Below are positions 45,382 through 58,499 of a stretch of 64,000 nt of DNA, piece after piece. The position numbers and the translations under genes are program-made. The DNA is taken from NCBI GenBank assembly GCA_030278955.1, contig JAOANR010000002.1:9909982-9973981 (forward strand). Direction: 5' to 3'. How positions within the stretch are numbered: position 1 is the first letter of the stretch; each line of letters begins with the position of its first letter. The notes beneath the pieces were generated by a model that had not been told where the DNA came from, searched no databases, and saw nothing but the letters and a program-made list of their open reading frames with translations. This stretch comes from Hygrophila difformis. Taxonomy: Eukaryota > Streptophyta > Magnoliopsida > Lamiales > Acanthaceae.

Positions 45382-47872
45382 TGTAATACCCGTAAATTTT
45401 AGAATATAAAAATAGGAATTAATCCAATAGGAGAGAAGGTTTTGTTTCCGAGAACCCGTAGACGCGGAAATGCACGGAAGTCAAAGGACGACGAATTAGA
45501 ACCCGACGGACCAAAACCGACGGTCTTAGGATTTCAAGCATGAAATCGAATTGAGACGAAATAAATTTATGATGAGAAGCATAGTCCGAAAATGACCCGG
45601 AAAATCGAGCGCGAAAACGGGGAAGGATAGAAGTCCGAAAGAGAGGAGAAAAGACCCGATGGATCGGATCGCACGGACCCACCCGGACCGCAGTCCAGGC
45701 GAGTCCCGCGCGCTGGCCGGGCGGGGTTTGGCTAAAAGGCGCGCCAACCCCGCGTGGCCCTACAGGTTTTGGCAACTTGCGCGTTTTCGGCGATTTCTTA
45801 CCATAATCCGACCTCCCGACTTTGGAAAGCAAATTTTGGACGGGGGAAGTGAATAAGGACGACCTAGGGTTGTCTCCACCCCATTTTGCAGCCTCCAAAA
45901 CCCTCCCCATTCACTCTCAAACTCTCCCAAGCCAAAACACTCTCCCGACGAACTTCCGACGGACTTCCGGCGACTTTCCGGCAACCTACAACAACCGAGC
46001 AAGGGAGTAGAGCAAGGATTTCAGTGATAGATTCATTGGTAAGTCGTTCATAGATTTCCATTTAAGTTTTGAACCCGAAAACTTGATCTAACATTGGATT
46101 TCTTCGTCCGATTCGAAATCGTGGCCAAAGTCGGAAGCTTGACGTTGAGGAGATCCGTTCGTAGGATTTTGGACGAGCCAGCGACCTTAGGACGACCCAA
46201 AACTCTCTATCACTGTGATTTGAGCCTTCCATATCAATACGGGTGATTTCGGGCGTCCGGTATAGGCGTAATGTAACGAAACGTAAGAATCAAACTTAAA
46301 AACCCCATCTTGCGCAGTTTCTGTAATCGGCCTAAAACTCATATTTCGAGGATTCAATCCGAGAAACTCAAAACTAGACTTTTAATCCTAACACATAAAT
46401 CTAGGTTGTGTAAAAATTTCAGACATTTTCGTTAACGTTTGCTATTTCAAATTGCGCCGAACATAAACTGTTTATTAGGACTTTTCGAAAAACCTGACAG
46501 TTTTCATATTCGAACTTGATGAGCATGTTTCTATATTTTCTAGTCCGATTTGATCTTTACAATCTAAATGAAAGTTGTAGATAATCGTGTCTAGTATATG
46601 TGGTTAAATTTTCAGAATTTTTGAAGTCCATTTGATATGTTAAAAAGACGAAATTTTGAACTGTGTCGAACCTGAGTCCGGACAGATTTCTGGTTGCATG
46701 ATAAAATCGATTTTTGACATGTTTCCTCAACTTATTTCGAAAAAGTTAAAACACGAAAGTTGTTCGTTAGGGTGTTTTACATAGACTGTGAAGTTTTTAG
46801 ATTTTTCGGACTTAAACCGAATTTTTAAATTGAAAAGGCGCAAACTGTGACGCCAAGATACTTTTGAATCGAAGGATTTTGAAATTTCGAAACGAACGAT
46901 CAAAGATTTGAAATACGATACATCTATACTTTTGAAAAACCCCAATACATTAAATCTAAACGATACATGAGATACTTGGTGGAGGGTGAGTGCTCTGCAG
47001 GGTGCCCCTCTAGCCTTTCTCTTCGGGCCTATAATGGACGAGAGAATTTGATGAGATATTACGCCAATCGGCGGGAGATACATGGCCTACTCTCTCGGGT
47101 TGTCCGTATGGATTTCTCGAGGCTCCGGAGTGTTACTGGGTATGGCAGATACGGCTGCGGCCGCCGGATCACCGGCTATACAAGATACTTACGACACGGC
47201 TGCGGCCGCCGGATCACCGGCTATACAAAACATTGAGAAATGGTTACGTAACGGGGGAAATAAAAGAATTTATGTTTTTAAGTATTTATTTATTTTTGCA
47301 TGTCTTTAAATTATGCATTTAAATTATGTCTTTAAATTTCGTATCATGACTAAATTGTTATTGTGGATTAAATGCATGTTCAAGTACACAATTAAAATAT
47401 TATTTCCTTAAAAATTTCGTGAATGCATGTTAGGAGTGAAATTTTAAATCATCTAAATAAATCCCTTTATTGCTATGTTAGGATCGACTTACTCAATATT
47501 TTATATACTGATAAAATTGTTGTTTTTCTCTTTCTTTCAGAGTACGGAGATAATGCATAGCATGTGCATTGGGGGATGGATTTATTAAACATTGTCTTAT
47601 CGCTTTTCATGATACTTGTATAACGGGCATGTAAATCCCGAGTTTTGGCCATGTCGGCCCACTTTACATTTTCCGCTGCGACATATTATTATTGCTACTT
47701 TGTGTGTGGACGATACTCATTATTATTTTTACATAGATTCTGGACTTGTTTTTAAACCTTTTTGCAATACCTATAGCCTTGCATCTCTTTGGCAAGCTCG
47801 GAGAACCCGTGTCTTGTTAGGGAGATGTGGCGGTGACATCCCGGCCTGGGTTATCAAATTCGGGGTGTTACA
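45382..47872 (+). repeat. Element C 5' LTR
   Basis: TGTAATACCCGTAAAT...GGGGTGTTACA. GC-rich block at 45660-45770, donor-like CATTG|GTAAGTCG (about 46036), two GCGGCCGCCGGATCACCGGC units (47157 and 47203), a stem-loop around 47493-47511 with one mismatch in this copy, and acceptor-like CTTTCAG|AGTACGG (about 47540). Confidence 0.94.
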
Positions 47873-48331
47873 AGTTGGTATCAGAGCCCGGAATATTTTG
47901 AAGCTACTATTATTTTTATTTTAAAATATTTTGAACTAAGTATTATTTTTAAATTTATTATTATCATTATTATTTTTTAAGACTATTAGTATTATTATTT
48001 TAGCCCAAAATTTGAGCCCAAAAATTTTCCTATCCAATTAGTATAATATTTTGAGCCCAAAGGGGGTTAAATTATTTTGACCCAATATTTATAATTATTT
48101 ATTTTAAGCCCAACCATTTCGGCCCAAATACCCATGTTTTACTTCTTAAGTCCAAAATATTATTTTGGCCAATATAGGCCCAACTTTTTTTTATCCATGA
48201 TTAAATTTAAAAATACATTAAAATTAATTTTTGGGGGGAATGCATGTGCATATTCATATAGATTTAAATTCCTGCATATCATGACTTATATTCGAAACAT
48301 ACTCTAACTCTAACCTCCTTGTTGACATTAG
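47873..48331 (+). other. Element C leader
   Basis: Single primer site TGGTATCAGAGCCCGG (47876), an AT-rich stretch with GCCCAA/GGCCCA motifs (48000-48190) and a reduced TTATCCATGATTAAATTT remnant of the hairpin seen in B. No ORF. Confidence 0.8.
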
Positions 48332-48859
48332 ATGGCCGCCCCAAACGCGAACATGATCAACCTACTAATGAGGTTGATTGAGGCGTACCTCGAATCCCCT
48401 CAAAACGTGAACAACTTCAGACTAAGGGTAGAACAAATGGGAGCTAACCTGGGCCACCTAACTAATCTGGGCCAAGCAGGACATCAAGATATAACCCAAC
48501 TCCAAATCCAAATCAATGAACTCCAGGCCCGTGAGACTGAACTTCGGACCCAGATTGACGACGTAGAGACTGAAGTAGGGGTCGTGGGACATCAACTGCA
48601 TCATCTGAAGGACGATCTACTTCCACCTGCCCCTCTCGACCTGGGGACTCCTCCCGCAGCTAGCCCCGTAGTTGATCCTGACGCTGTCCCTACAGCTGCC
48701 CAACCTTCAGTTGTCGTCGTTGATCCTGCCCCGGCCGCTGGGCCCAATTGGCCAGCAAGCCCAGTATTCCATGGACCCCTTGGCTGGGGTACCGTTGAGG
48801 AGTCGAGTGATGAGGATGATCCCATGAAGGACCCAACCACCTACACTCCCTCAGCTTAG
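48332..48859 (+). CDS. Coiled-coil protein of element C
   Basis: Intact 175-codon ORF, longer than the 103-codon relative in B. Residues of about 5-105 are rich in Leu, Gln and Glu with heptad-like spacing (ITQLQIQINELQARETELRTQI). This is followed by a DDLLPPAP motif also found in B (DDLLPSSP) and a Pro/Ala/Val-rich tail of about 65 residues ending in an acidic SSDEDD stretch. There is no zinc knuckle, TM segment or signal peptide. Its place right after the leader suggests it is translated first from the genomic transcript. Function unknown. Confidence 0.72.
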   Translation: MAAPNANMINLLMRLIEAYLESPQNVNNFRLRVEQMGANLGHLTNLGQAGHQDITQLQIQINELQARETELRTQIDDVETEVGVVGHQLHHLKDDLLPPAPLDLGTPPAASPVVDPDAVPTAAQPSVVVVDPAPAAGPNWPASPVFHGPLGWGTVEESSDEDDPMKDPTTYTPSA

Positions 48860-49316
48860 GGACCTTTATCGCATTCCTTCTACTATTACCGTTCCTATTC
48901 TCCGAGCTATTCCTATCCTTGTGATCCCTACAGCTTGTATCAAATAACGTTTTCTATTGAGCAATAAAAATACAAGCATTTATGTTATATTCTATGTCCA
49001 TCATCCATAGTGCCACATATATATATATGCACATATTTAAAACCGCCTTCCATGTCCAAACGTATGGTGAGGGACTCAACAGAACAAAGGAACAAGGTAT
49101 TAATAAGCAAACAACACATATAAATGTCAATCAAACGAGAGTACCTTGAACCCTAAACCCTAAAATCCCAAGTCATCAATTAACCGAAATAGATAATCAT
49201 GGAGTAACACCATAAAAGCACAAACTACAAAACACAGATATGGAAACCATCGTCTTACAGTCTCATAAGGAAACTACTTCTACCACGCACCCCAAGAGTA
49301 CCATAAAAACGAAGGG
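48860..49316. other. Spacer between convergent ORFs of C
   Basis: About 460 bp, AT-rich, with a short ATATAT tract at about 49017. No ORF or repeat recognised. It corresponds to 23110-23414 of B. Confidence 0.5.
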
Positions 49317-50651
49317 TCACTGATCAGGAGGCGGGAACTGGCGACGCATGTAGTCGTCCATCTGACGCATGTAGCCATACATGTCAGTCATGGTGGCCTG
49401 CTGCTCCGCCTGTCTCATAGTGAGCGTGTCCATACGATCCTGATAGAGATCCATCCTAGCATCCAAGGCATCGTAACGAGCCTGCCCAGCTGCAAACCCG
49501 GCATCTATGCTGACACGCATCTCCTGCATCATCTGGAGCATCCGCGTCATGTCCTGACCCTGCGGTGGAACCCCACCCTGCTGTGGAACCACAGGAGGAG
49601 GAGGTGGCCGCTCTGGAGGAACAACTAAGATCAAACCACCATCCTCAGGCTGCGGGCGCAGTATAGCCTGAGGCGCTCCACGACGCAAAGTGCTGCGCCG
49701 AGCGGCATAAGACGGAATACTATAGTGCTCACCTGGAGCTAAAGGATAGGGGTCCGTCTCGGGAGACGTGCGGATCCCCTGGGCAGCACATAGCCCACAA
49801 ATGAGGTGTGCATGAGTGATCACCCTACTCCCTCGCCCCCGTCGTAAACCCCTCAGGTTATCCGCAATGCACGCGCCCACATTTACCCGACCGCCTCGTG
49901 CGATAAAGCAGACAGTCTCAAAGACATGATCTATGACGATATGACTCCGGGTGATCGGCCGAACGCGTCCTAACCAAAGCTGAGCAAGTACACGCCAAGG
50001 AGCATCCAGAGACGTCAGTCGTAGCTCGTGAGGGTAGCCAGTCCGCGGGGGTACCTCGGTACACAAGACACCCCAGGAAGGAGCATAAACCCGTCCCTCC
50101 GGCTGTGGTCGGAACGCGCCATCATCTGGAAGGCCGAAATAGATGTTGATCGCCCGAGCACTGAAGTCTAGGTAGCGACCGCGAACCCAGACTCGAGAAA
50201 GGTCGTCGTCTACCCCAAGACCGCTGATGTTGGCGATAACCTCCATAGCTAGATAGCCGGAGGCAACGCCGTCGGGGTGACGTGCAAGACCGGTCCACTA
50301 GAGGTGCCCCAAAAGTGCACTGATCCGATCGTCACCCATATGATCGGGGAACAAGCCTCGCTCGGGAACGTAAGCCCTCTTCTGACGAAGCTCGTCGAAG
50401 TAGAAGTCCTGGGCGGCCATCGACGAGAAACGGAACCTATCATGCCGGCGAGGACGCACCTCGTCAGGGAGATCTCTGAGCCTCGGCACCCGCTCCTCGT
50501 CCTCCTCGGACTCACTGTCGTCACTGTCATCAATGTCCGGCATCACCAGAGCGGCAGTGCTAGGGCCGGCTGCATCACGTCGAGTAGCCCGTCTCTTGGC
50601 CCCCGGGAGGACCATAAGGAACGCCAAGATGAACCACAGGAAGAGCAACAT
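49317..50651 (-). pseudogene. Antisense ORF of element C with one nonsense codon
   Basis: Counterpart of 23415-24800. From the ATG at 50651 the frame runs to a TAG at 50300-50298, where B has CAG (Gln). Beyond it the same frame stays open to 49317, so a single C-to-T change separates it from an intact frame of about 444 codons. The hydrophobic N-terminus, acidic run, domain core and Pro-rich linker are all kept. About 20 residues differ over the last 290, and the 14-residue repeat of B is absent. A shorter protein starting at the Met at 50246 is possible. Confidence 0.8.
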
Positions 50652-50652
50652 C

Positions 50653-51480
50653 CTGCGAACACCCAATACCAATTGTTAGATTAATGACCCACACACGGAA
50701 CAACATCAAATATGTACATAATTCCAATGGGAGAGATCTAAGAAAGCTTCGAAATTCATAGTTACTAGTACATACCAGAAGATAACCAAACCAATGATTG
50801 TACCCAAATAAATTCGGAAACCCATTGCGGCATTTCATCGAACACGTTAAATGCGAAAAACGACAAGCTTCAATTATACTCATGAGATACACGAAATTTG
50901 CCCATAGATTAACAATTGCTCAAGCAACAACTCATCATCATAATATGACACCAAAACCATGAATCCATCTTTCATGCCACAATACCACCTAAAATAAAGA
51001 ATTCCATATTATTCCTAAATGCCCACCTCGCCGAGAAATGGCCAAAAACAAATACACATTGGGGCATAAACTCAACAAAATCAACAAAAACAACATCAAT
51101 AAGCACATATGCTTGCTAATTCGCACAAAACAAGCTTAAAAACAACAAATCCCCAAATTGTACACATAAACCCTGATTTCACAATTCAACCAAATTCTAA
51201 CAAATCAAGGCATACAACTTGAAATTGGCAAGTGAAATTAGAAGATACATACCTCACAAAGAGAAATCGAAGTCGGAACTAGGAGAATCTGAGCACGATA
51301 GGACGAATTTGAGAGGAAGATGAGAGGAATTTTGGAAGGGGAGAGGAAGAACCGGCTCGCGCGGGGCGCGAGCCCTATTTCTTCACCCTGGGGGCGTCGC
51401 GCGGTGGCCGCGCGCTAAACCCTCAAAACCCGCCCGGACCCCGCGCGGGTCAAAAAAAAAAAATAATAATAATAATATTT
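50653..51480 (-). promoter_or_regulatory. Putative 5'UTR, intron and promoter of the C antisense gene
   Basis: Donor TTGTGAG|GTATGT (51252) and acceptor GGTGTTCGCAG|GATG (50653) bound a putative 600-bp intron, matching B. The GC inverted repeat GGCTCGCGC...GCGCGAGCC (51354-51374) is conserved, with loop GGG instead of CCC. The rest is AT-rich with no gene. Confidence 0.5.
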
Positions 51481-51513
51481 ATTCCTCCTTTCCTATGTAT
51501 TTACCCCTCCTCT

Positions 51514-52155
51514 GCTCTACGAAATACGAGTGGACGCAAATGCCGAAGCCCATTGAGCTGGGAAGAGGGCGAGAGGACTATGGTAATTGGACCGCAACTT
51601 GTTGAGGACATGGCTCGACAAGTCAAAATAATCCAAGGAAAGATGAGAGCCGCGCAAGACCGGCAAAAGAGCTATGCCGACGTGAGACGGCAAGATTTGG
51701 AATTCCAAATAGGCGATAAGGTCATGTTAAAGGTATCACCAATGAAGGGTGTGATGCGCTTTGACAAGCGGGGAAAATTAAGCCCATGGTACATAGGACC
51801 ATACGAGATCCTAGAAAAAGTGGGGAATCTTGCGTACCGACTAGCATTACCACCACAATTTGCTCGTGTCCACGACGTGTTCCACGTCTCACAACTGAAG
51901 AAATACGTCCATGATCCGACCCACGTACTCCAAACGGAGGAAATTGAGCTGGACGACGACTTAAGCTACAAAGAAATTCCGGTGCGAATACTCGACAAGA
52001 AGGAGAGGGTAACAAGGAATAAGACCGTGAGGATGGTTAAGGTTCTTTGGTCTAACCACGAAGCCGAGACGGCAACGTGGGAGCTAGAGGCAGACATGAA
52101 GGATCGTTACCCAACCCTATTCCAAGACAATGCAACAACAGTTATGGGGGCATAA
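51514..52155 (+). pseudogene. Integrase C-terminus and chromodomain remnant of element C
   Basis: About 213 open codons. They begin in the last part of the integrase core (GRKCRSPLSW, with a short insertion before it). Next come the GER-TMVIGPQLVEDM / AQDRQKSYAD region, GDKVMLKVSPMKGVMRF, GPYEILEKVGNLAYRLALPP, VFHVSQLKKYV and a chromodomain-like end (VRMVKVLWSNHEAETATWEL). It is more complete than B's copy. Catalytic domains are absent and no start fits a normal pol protein. Type: Tekay/Del-like chromovirus, judged from motif pattern. Confidence 0.87.
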
Positions 52156-52439
52156 CTGTAATCTTAAGAGGGGGAGGATGTGACGACCCGAATATTTCCG
52201 GATATTTTATACGAATACCTTGTACCCCAAATAAACAAATTCAAATTGTTTTGAACTACGTAATGACTTGATCCCTTCACGGGGTACGTAGGCAACTCGG
52301 AAATTTCAATTCTGGGTTCAGTCAAATAATAACAAACAACGACACACAATAATACAATCGCTTAATCAAACAATTCCTGAACTCGCGAGAGGATGAAGTG
52401 CAACTTCGAGGACGAAGTTGGTTCTTAAGGGGGGTAGAC
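52139..52439 (+). promoter_or_regulatory. Element C double PPT with hairpins
   Basis: Hairpin CAGTTATG-GGGG-CATAACTG (52139-52158), PPT1 (52164-52178) and a diverged LTR-like head TGTGACGACCCG (52179). Then about 220 bp, hairpin CAACTTCG-AGGA-CGAAGTTG (52401-52420) and PPT2 (52424-52439) next to the LTR. Confidence 0.87.
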
Positions 52440-53228
52440 TGTAATACCCGTAAATTTTAGAATATAAAAATAGGAATTAATCCAATAGGAGAGAAGGTTT
52501 TGTTTCCGAGAACCCGTAGACGCGGAAATGCACGGAAGTCAAAGGACGACGAATTAGAACCCGACGGACCAAAACCGACGGTCTTAGGATTTCAAGCATG
52601 AAATCGAATTGAGACGAAATAAATTAATGATGAGAAGCATAGTCCGAAAATGACCCGGAAAATCGAGCGTGAAAACGGGGAAGGATAGAAGTCCGAAAGA
52701 GAGGAGAAAAGACCCGACGGATCGGATCGCACGGACCCGCCTGGACCGCAGTCCAGGCGAGTCCCGCGCGCTGGCCGGGCGGGGTTTGGCTAAAAGGCGC
52801 GCCAACCCCGCGTGGCCCTACAGGTTTTGGCAACTTGCGCGTTTTCGGTGATTTCTTACCATAATCCGACCTCCCGACTTTGGAAAGCAAATTTTGGACG
52901 GGGGAAGTGAATAAGGACGACCTAGGGTTGTCTCCACCCCATTTTGCAGCCTCCAAAACCCTCCCCATTCACTCTCAAACTCTCCCAAGCCAAAACACTC
53001 TCCCGACGAACTTCCGACGGACTTCCGGCGACTTTCCGGCAACCTACAACGACCGAGCAAGGGAGTAGAGCAAGGATTTCAGTGATAGATTCATTGGTAA
53101 GTCGTTCATAGATTTCCATTTAAGTTTTGAACCCGAAAACTTGATCTAACATTGGATTTCTTCGTCCGATTCGAAATCGTGGCCAAAGTCGGAAGCTTGA
53201 CGTTGAGGAGATCCGTTCGTAGGATTTT
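52440..53228 (+). repeat. Element C 3' LTR, first part
   Basis: Matches 45382 onward with scattered substitutions. It ends at the insertion of E, whose left TSD is ATTTT (53224-53228). Confidence 0.92.
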
Positions 53229-56200
53229 TGTAACGCCCCGAAAATTTAAAACCATTTTCGTGACGCCACCGCCGTATTAACTATTCTAAACTGTTGATCA
53301 CTCAGCTTAGATAGTCAATACGAAGCGAGGTATAAGTACAAACCTGTATCACACTCAAATAAATGCCAACAAAGCAGTATATAACCCCAGGAACAATACA
53401 TGGCATATCCGGGCGACAAGCCCTGAAATGATATAGTAACATGGTCGCACATCCAATACCGGAATAACCAATAAATAAATCATATATGACACACCGATCA
53501 CATTTAAGAAATAACAAATATTTTCATCAAAGATCAGACAAGAGCATGTAATATTTATTCTAATCAACAATTATAAGGAATGCAGCCTAGCTAGTTCGCT
53601 CAACCCGTACCCCAATATCGTGTTCTGCGCCATCCGTAGGAAGATCTATAAAACAAACAACAGCAACAAGGTGTCAGTACAACGTACTGGCAAGGAATAG
53701 ATATAGCTGGGGAAACGGGGCACAATAATGATAACACTATACTATATAAATAATAATAACAATAATAATAACAATAATGATAACAATAATTAAGGACATA
53801 AAATAAATACAGAAAGTAAACATCACACCGTCCCATACCGGTGCTTCAACCACTGCAGATAAAATGAATGATGGATGATGAGATGATATGTTATGACCTA
53901 AGATGTCTATCTACCCTAAATGCAACACATAAGCATGTTTAGCGCGCACCTAGGTACCATGGTCGGTATTCCCCCCCATATAAGGGTCCACTCCCCTTAA
54001 TGGTCGAGAGACATACCCACAGTGCCCCCGCCGCGGACACTAACAGCTGAGATCGTGGCTTACGGCAAGCGGGTCAGGCTAAGGGTCATGAGCCCTTTCT
54101 AGCCAAATACAGACTAGGATATAAATCCTTTTCAGTCTCAATGCCCAGGGTAAGATACTGGCTATGCCCAATCGGATACCGACTCGTAAGCATAGAGTAT
54201 CCTACCCTCGTAGCATAATTTTTGATTCACCAACATATCATCACAGATATTCAGATTCAATTCAATCACATGTCCATACGTAAATCAACGCATCAGGACA
54301 AAATAAACAACTCATCGCGAGTTAAGTATAATCAGGGGTGTGCCAAGTCCCACATATCGGCACCAACAACTCATCGCGAGTTAAGTATAATCAGGGGTGT
54401 GCCAAGTCCCACATATCGGCACCAACAACTCATCGCGAGTTAAGTATCAAGGGTGTGCCAAGCCCCACGTATCGGCACTCAACTCATAACATCAAAATAG
54501 AAGCAACGCAAGATTCCATCCTAAACTAAGGCATGGTAGATCTTCTCTAATTGCAACTAAGTTCCAGGTTATGAGCATAATAATTAGTGAGATATTCGCA
54601 AGCAGTTCTAGCCTAATTCTAAGGCATCCTCATTATGCGCAGGGAATCCGTACACACGAGAGTTCCCAATACTAAGGCAACATAGACTATACTAGTCTAT
54701 TCCTAACCCCGATCTAATTTGCTATTCTAAACCTTGCCTTTATTATAAATCTTCAAGCTTCCTTTGTACAACTTCAACTTTCACGTGGCTTCAATACAAG
54801 TCCACACTCGTTCCCTGTACAATAATATCATCATAAGAATTAAAATAATTTAACAATACCAATTTCATCATCTCCTCTTATCTCCAACACCAACAACCAC
54901 CTCCAATCCCCTTTTTATAATCCCTCCAAATCAACCACCCCACACTTCCAATTCTATGTTTATCAACATAGAATTGACTAATATTGAATAACCCAACAAC
55001 ATCAATAATATAAAGAATAATTCAATCCAACATGCCACACTATATACTACAAGTTCTCCAAGCATTCAAGTATTCCCACATTAAATACTAGCAAGATATC
55101 TCAAATGATTCACTTGCACCAACAAGTCTCATATTTCTAACAATTACTCCAATATTCAATTCCCACATTCAAAATAACCATATAAATCAACTTCCAATTT
55201 TACTTCAAGAATCCCAACCTTAATGACAAGAATTACCAAAACCAATTCAACATAGTTCAAGGATCCCAACTCAAGTCCATTTATACAAGAATGCAAGAAC
55301 TTTTATAAAACAATTTCCACACTTGAAACTAACTAGCAACATTAAAATCCATGTCAAACTTGACTATAGAATACCCAACAAAATCCATAAAACTTGAGCA
55401 TTCCACCTTAGTGCATAAGTACACCAAATACACATACAATTTAGATTATGGAATTCATCATCATTTAAGCCATAAAATCCTTCAATCCACTTAACCATAA
55501 TCCAATCAATCCATATAAACCAAACTCACATACTCTAAAAATTAACTAATCAATATATCACTCCAAATCATATTTCTACACTAACCCATTTTAACAATTC
55601 AAGAATATAAGGCTAACATGTCAAGATTCAATCACCAATAATAATTTCCCATTTAAGTTAAGATCCCAACTATAAAATCAAACCATGCTTCCATGAATTA
55701 TCAAATCAAGTCCTTGCCAACAATTCAATCTAATATGTCAAAATCACCATTTTGCTCATTCAAGAATTGCCCAACACAACCATATACAGTAATTGCAACA
55801 CATAATCCCCAAATACCTAAATTTAATCGACTCAACAATCCCAATTAAAGTTATACAAAGATTTACCCATTAACACATTAAACCAAGAATCCCCAAATTC
55901 ACAATCTAACAATTCTATTTCAATCTTGAAAGTGAAACATCTAGCAAAACTCATGAACAAATTAATCAAAGGAAAACACCACCACCACCCGCGACTGTCA
56001 CCACCAAGACCACCTGGCCACCGGCGTGTCGCCGGCGGCAGCCGCCAGCAGCAGCGGCGATTTCGCCGCTGCACCGCAGCATTCCGATGCCGCACCACCA
56101 CACTGTCAACATCACCGCCACCACGACTCCACCAAATCATCATCACCACCACAGCAGCGGCGACGGCGAAGCGCCGCTGCACAGCAGCGCGCTGATGCGC

Positions 56201-56786
56201 GCTGCTCTCCCGAGCAGCAGCTCGCCATCCGGCGAGCTCCACCTTCTCGCCTCCTCCCTCCGACGCATAAACCACCGGCGCCGCCTCTCTTGCTCCGGCG
56301 AACAGCCGGTCCTCCCACAAATTGAAGGCCCAATGTTTTCCCCAAATCCCCAAATCGTGCAAAAATGAAGAAGAGGAAGAAGGGATAGTTCTTACCCATA
56401 CAAGAATTTGAATGGAGTCTCAATTTCACCCATCAAAAATCGCCACCACCGCTGCCTCCATGCTTCCCGTCGGCCCTCTTCTTTCTTCTCTCTTATTTTG
56501 CTCGATGGAATGGGTTGGAATGAAGACAACACTTCCAATTCTCCTATTTAAGGTCAAAGGACCTTAGAGCAATTTCCTAATTGCACCTTAAGCCCTACAC
56601 AACTTCCATACTACATTTTATTCCTTATTGAATTAGAAGTGGGTTGGACTTGTTTTGGGCTCTTAATTAATCTCATTGGGCTACTTAAATAATATATCAA
56701 GCACCAATTTGATTAATTAAGCCAACTTAGTTAATTAATCATGATTAAATTAATTTAACCATGAATTAATTATTCGGGATGTTACA
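53229..56786 (-). mobile_element. Solo LTR E (3558 bp)
   Basis: TGTAACGCCCCG...GGGATGTTACA, flanked by ATTTT (53224-53228, 56787-56791). No primer site, PPT or interior. Minus orientation is suggested by TATA-like TTAAATAG (about 56544-56551) followed by a C/G-rich leader. A stem-loop CAGTAC-GTT-GTACTG (53675-53689) and a TTTATAG acceptor-like site lie near the opposite end. The AT-rich middle (54500-55900) shows nothing recognisable. GC-rich frames at 55930-56430 look like leader sequence, not genes. Confidence 0.9.
54308..54480. repeat. 59-bp tandem repeat, 3 units, in E
   Basis: Two near-identical 59-bp units, then a shorter third with a small deletion. Each carries TCATCGCGAGTTAAGTAT, which includes the palindrome TCGCGA. 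No coding meaning is seen. Confidence 0.92.
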
Positions 56787-56791
56787 ATTTT

Positions 56792-58494
56792 GGACGAGCC
56801 AGCGACCTTAGGACGACCCAAAACTCTCTATCACTGTAAGTTGAGCCTTCCATATCAATACGGGTGATTTCGGGGCGTCCAGTATAGGCGTAATGTAACG
56901 AAACGTAAAAATGGAACTTAAAAACCCCATCTTGCGCAGTTTCTGTAATCGGCCTAAAACTCATATTTCGAGGATTCAATCCGATAAACTCAAAACTAGA
57001 CTTTTAATCCTAACACATAAATCTAGGTTGTGTAAAAATTTCAGACATTTTCATTAACGTTTGCTATTTCAAATCGCGCCGAACATAAACTGTTTACTAG
57101 GACTTTTCGAAAAACCTGATAGTTTTCATACTCGAACTTGATGAGCATGTTTCTATATTTTCTAGTCCGATTTGATCTTTACAATCTAAATGAAAGTTGT
57201 AGATAATCGTGTCTAGTATATGTGGTTAAATTTTCAGAATTTTTGAAGTCCATTTGATATGTTAAAAAGACGAAATTTTGAACTGTGTCGAACCTGAGTC
57301 CGGACAGATTTCTGGTTGCATGATAAAATCGATTTTTGACATGTTTCCTCAACTTATTTCGAAAAAGTTAAAACACGAAAGTTGTTCGTTAGGGTGTTTT
57401 GCATAGACTGTGAAGTTTTCAGATTTTCCGGACTTAAACCGAATTTTTAAATTGAAAAGGCGCAAACTGTGACGTCAAGATACTTTTGAATCGAAGGATT
57501 TTGAAATTTCGAAACGAACGATCAAAGATTTGAAATACGATACATCTATACTTTTGAAAAACCCCGATACATTAAATCTAAACGATACATGAGATACTTG
57601 GTGGAGGGTGAGTGCTCTGCAGGGTGCCCCTCTAGCCTTTCTCTTCGGGCCTATAATGGACGAGAGAATTTGATGAGATATTACGCCAATCGGCGGGAGA
57701 TACATGGCCTACTCTCTCGGGTTGTCCGTATGGATTTCTCGAGGCTCCGGAGTGTTACTGGGTATGGCAGATACGGCTGCGGCCGCCGAATCACCGGCTA
57801 TACAAGATAATTACGACACGGCTGCGGCCGCCGGATCACCGGCTATACAAAACATTGAGAAATGGTTACGTAACGGGGGAAATAAAAGAATTTATGTTTT
57901 TAAGTATTTATTTATTTTTGCATGTCTTTAAATTATGCATTTAAATTATGTCTTTAAATTTCGTATCATGACTAAATTGTTATTGTGGATTAAATGCATG
58001 TTCAAGTACACAATTAAAATATTATTTCCTTAAAAATTTCGTGAATGCATGTTAGGAGTGAAATTTTAAATCATATAAATAAATCCCTTTATTGCTATGT
58101 TAGGATCGACTTACTCAGTATTTTATATACTGATAAAATTGTTGTTTTTCTCTTTCTTTCAGAGTACGGAGATAATGCATAGCATGTGCATTGGGGGATG
58201 GATTTATTAAACATTGTCTTATCGCTTTTCATGATACTTGCATAACGGGCATGTAAATCCCGAGTTTTGGCCATGTCGGCCCACTTTACATTTTCCGCTG
58301 CGACATATTATTATTGCTACTTTGTGTGTGGACGATACTCATTATTATTTTTACATAGATTCCGGACTTGTTTTTAAACCTTTTTGTAATACCTATAGCC
58401 TTGCATCTCTTTGGCAAGCTCGGAGAACCCGTGTCTTGTTAGGGAGATGTGGCGGTGACATCCCGGCCTGGGTTATCAAATCCGGGGTGTTACA
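56792..58494 (+). repeat. Element C 3' LTR, second part
   Basis: Continues after E. It contains a full stem-loop TCAGTAT-TTTAT-ATACTGA (58115-58133) and two GCGGCCGCC units, and ends GGGGTGTTACA before TSD GATTC. Confidence 0.92.
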
Positions 58495-58499
58495 GATTC

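Larger units (their letters stand above)
45382..58494 (+). mobile_element. Element C: relative of B with sense coiled-coil and antisense ORFs
   Basis: Complete plus-oriented element flanked by GATTC (45377-45381, 58495-58499). The 5' LTR is 45382-47872 (2491 bp). The 3' LTR is 52440-53228 plus 56792-58494, split by solo LTR E. LTRs differ by perhaps two dozen sites (about 1%). The interior has the same order as B: PBS, coiled-coil ORF, antisense ORF, integrase/chromodomain remnant, double PPT. The LTRs, however, are shorter and clearly diverged from B's. Confidence 0.95.

Noticed and set aside
55832..56362. 176-codon minus-strand ORF in solo LTR E
   Set aside because: Low-complexity GC-rich leader sequence with several overlapping open frames and no recognisable domain.
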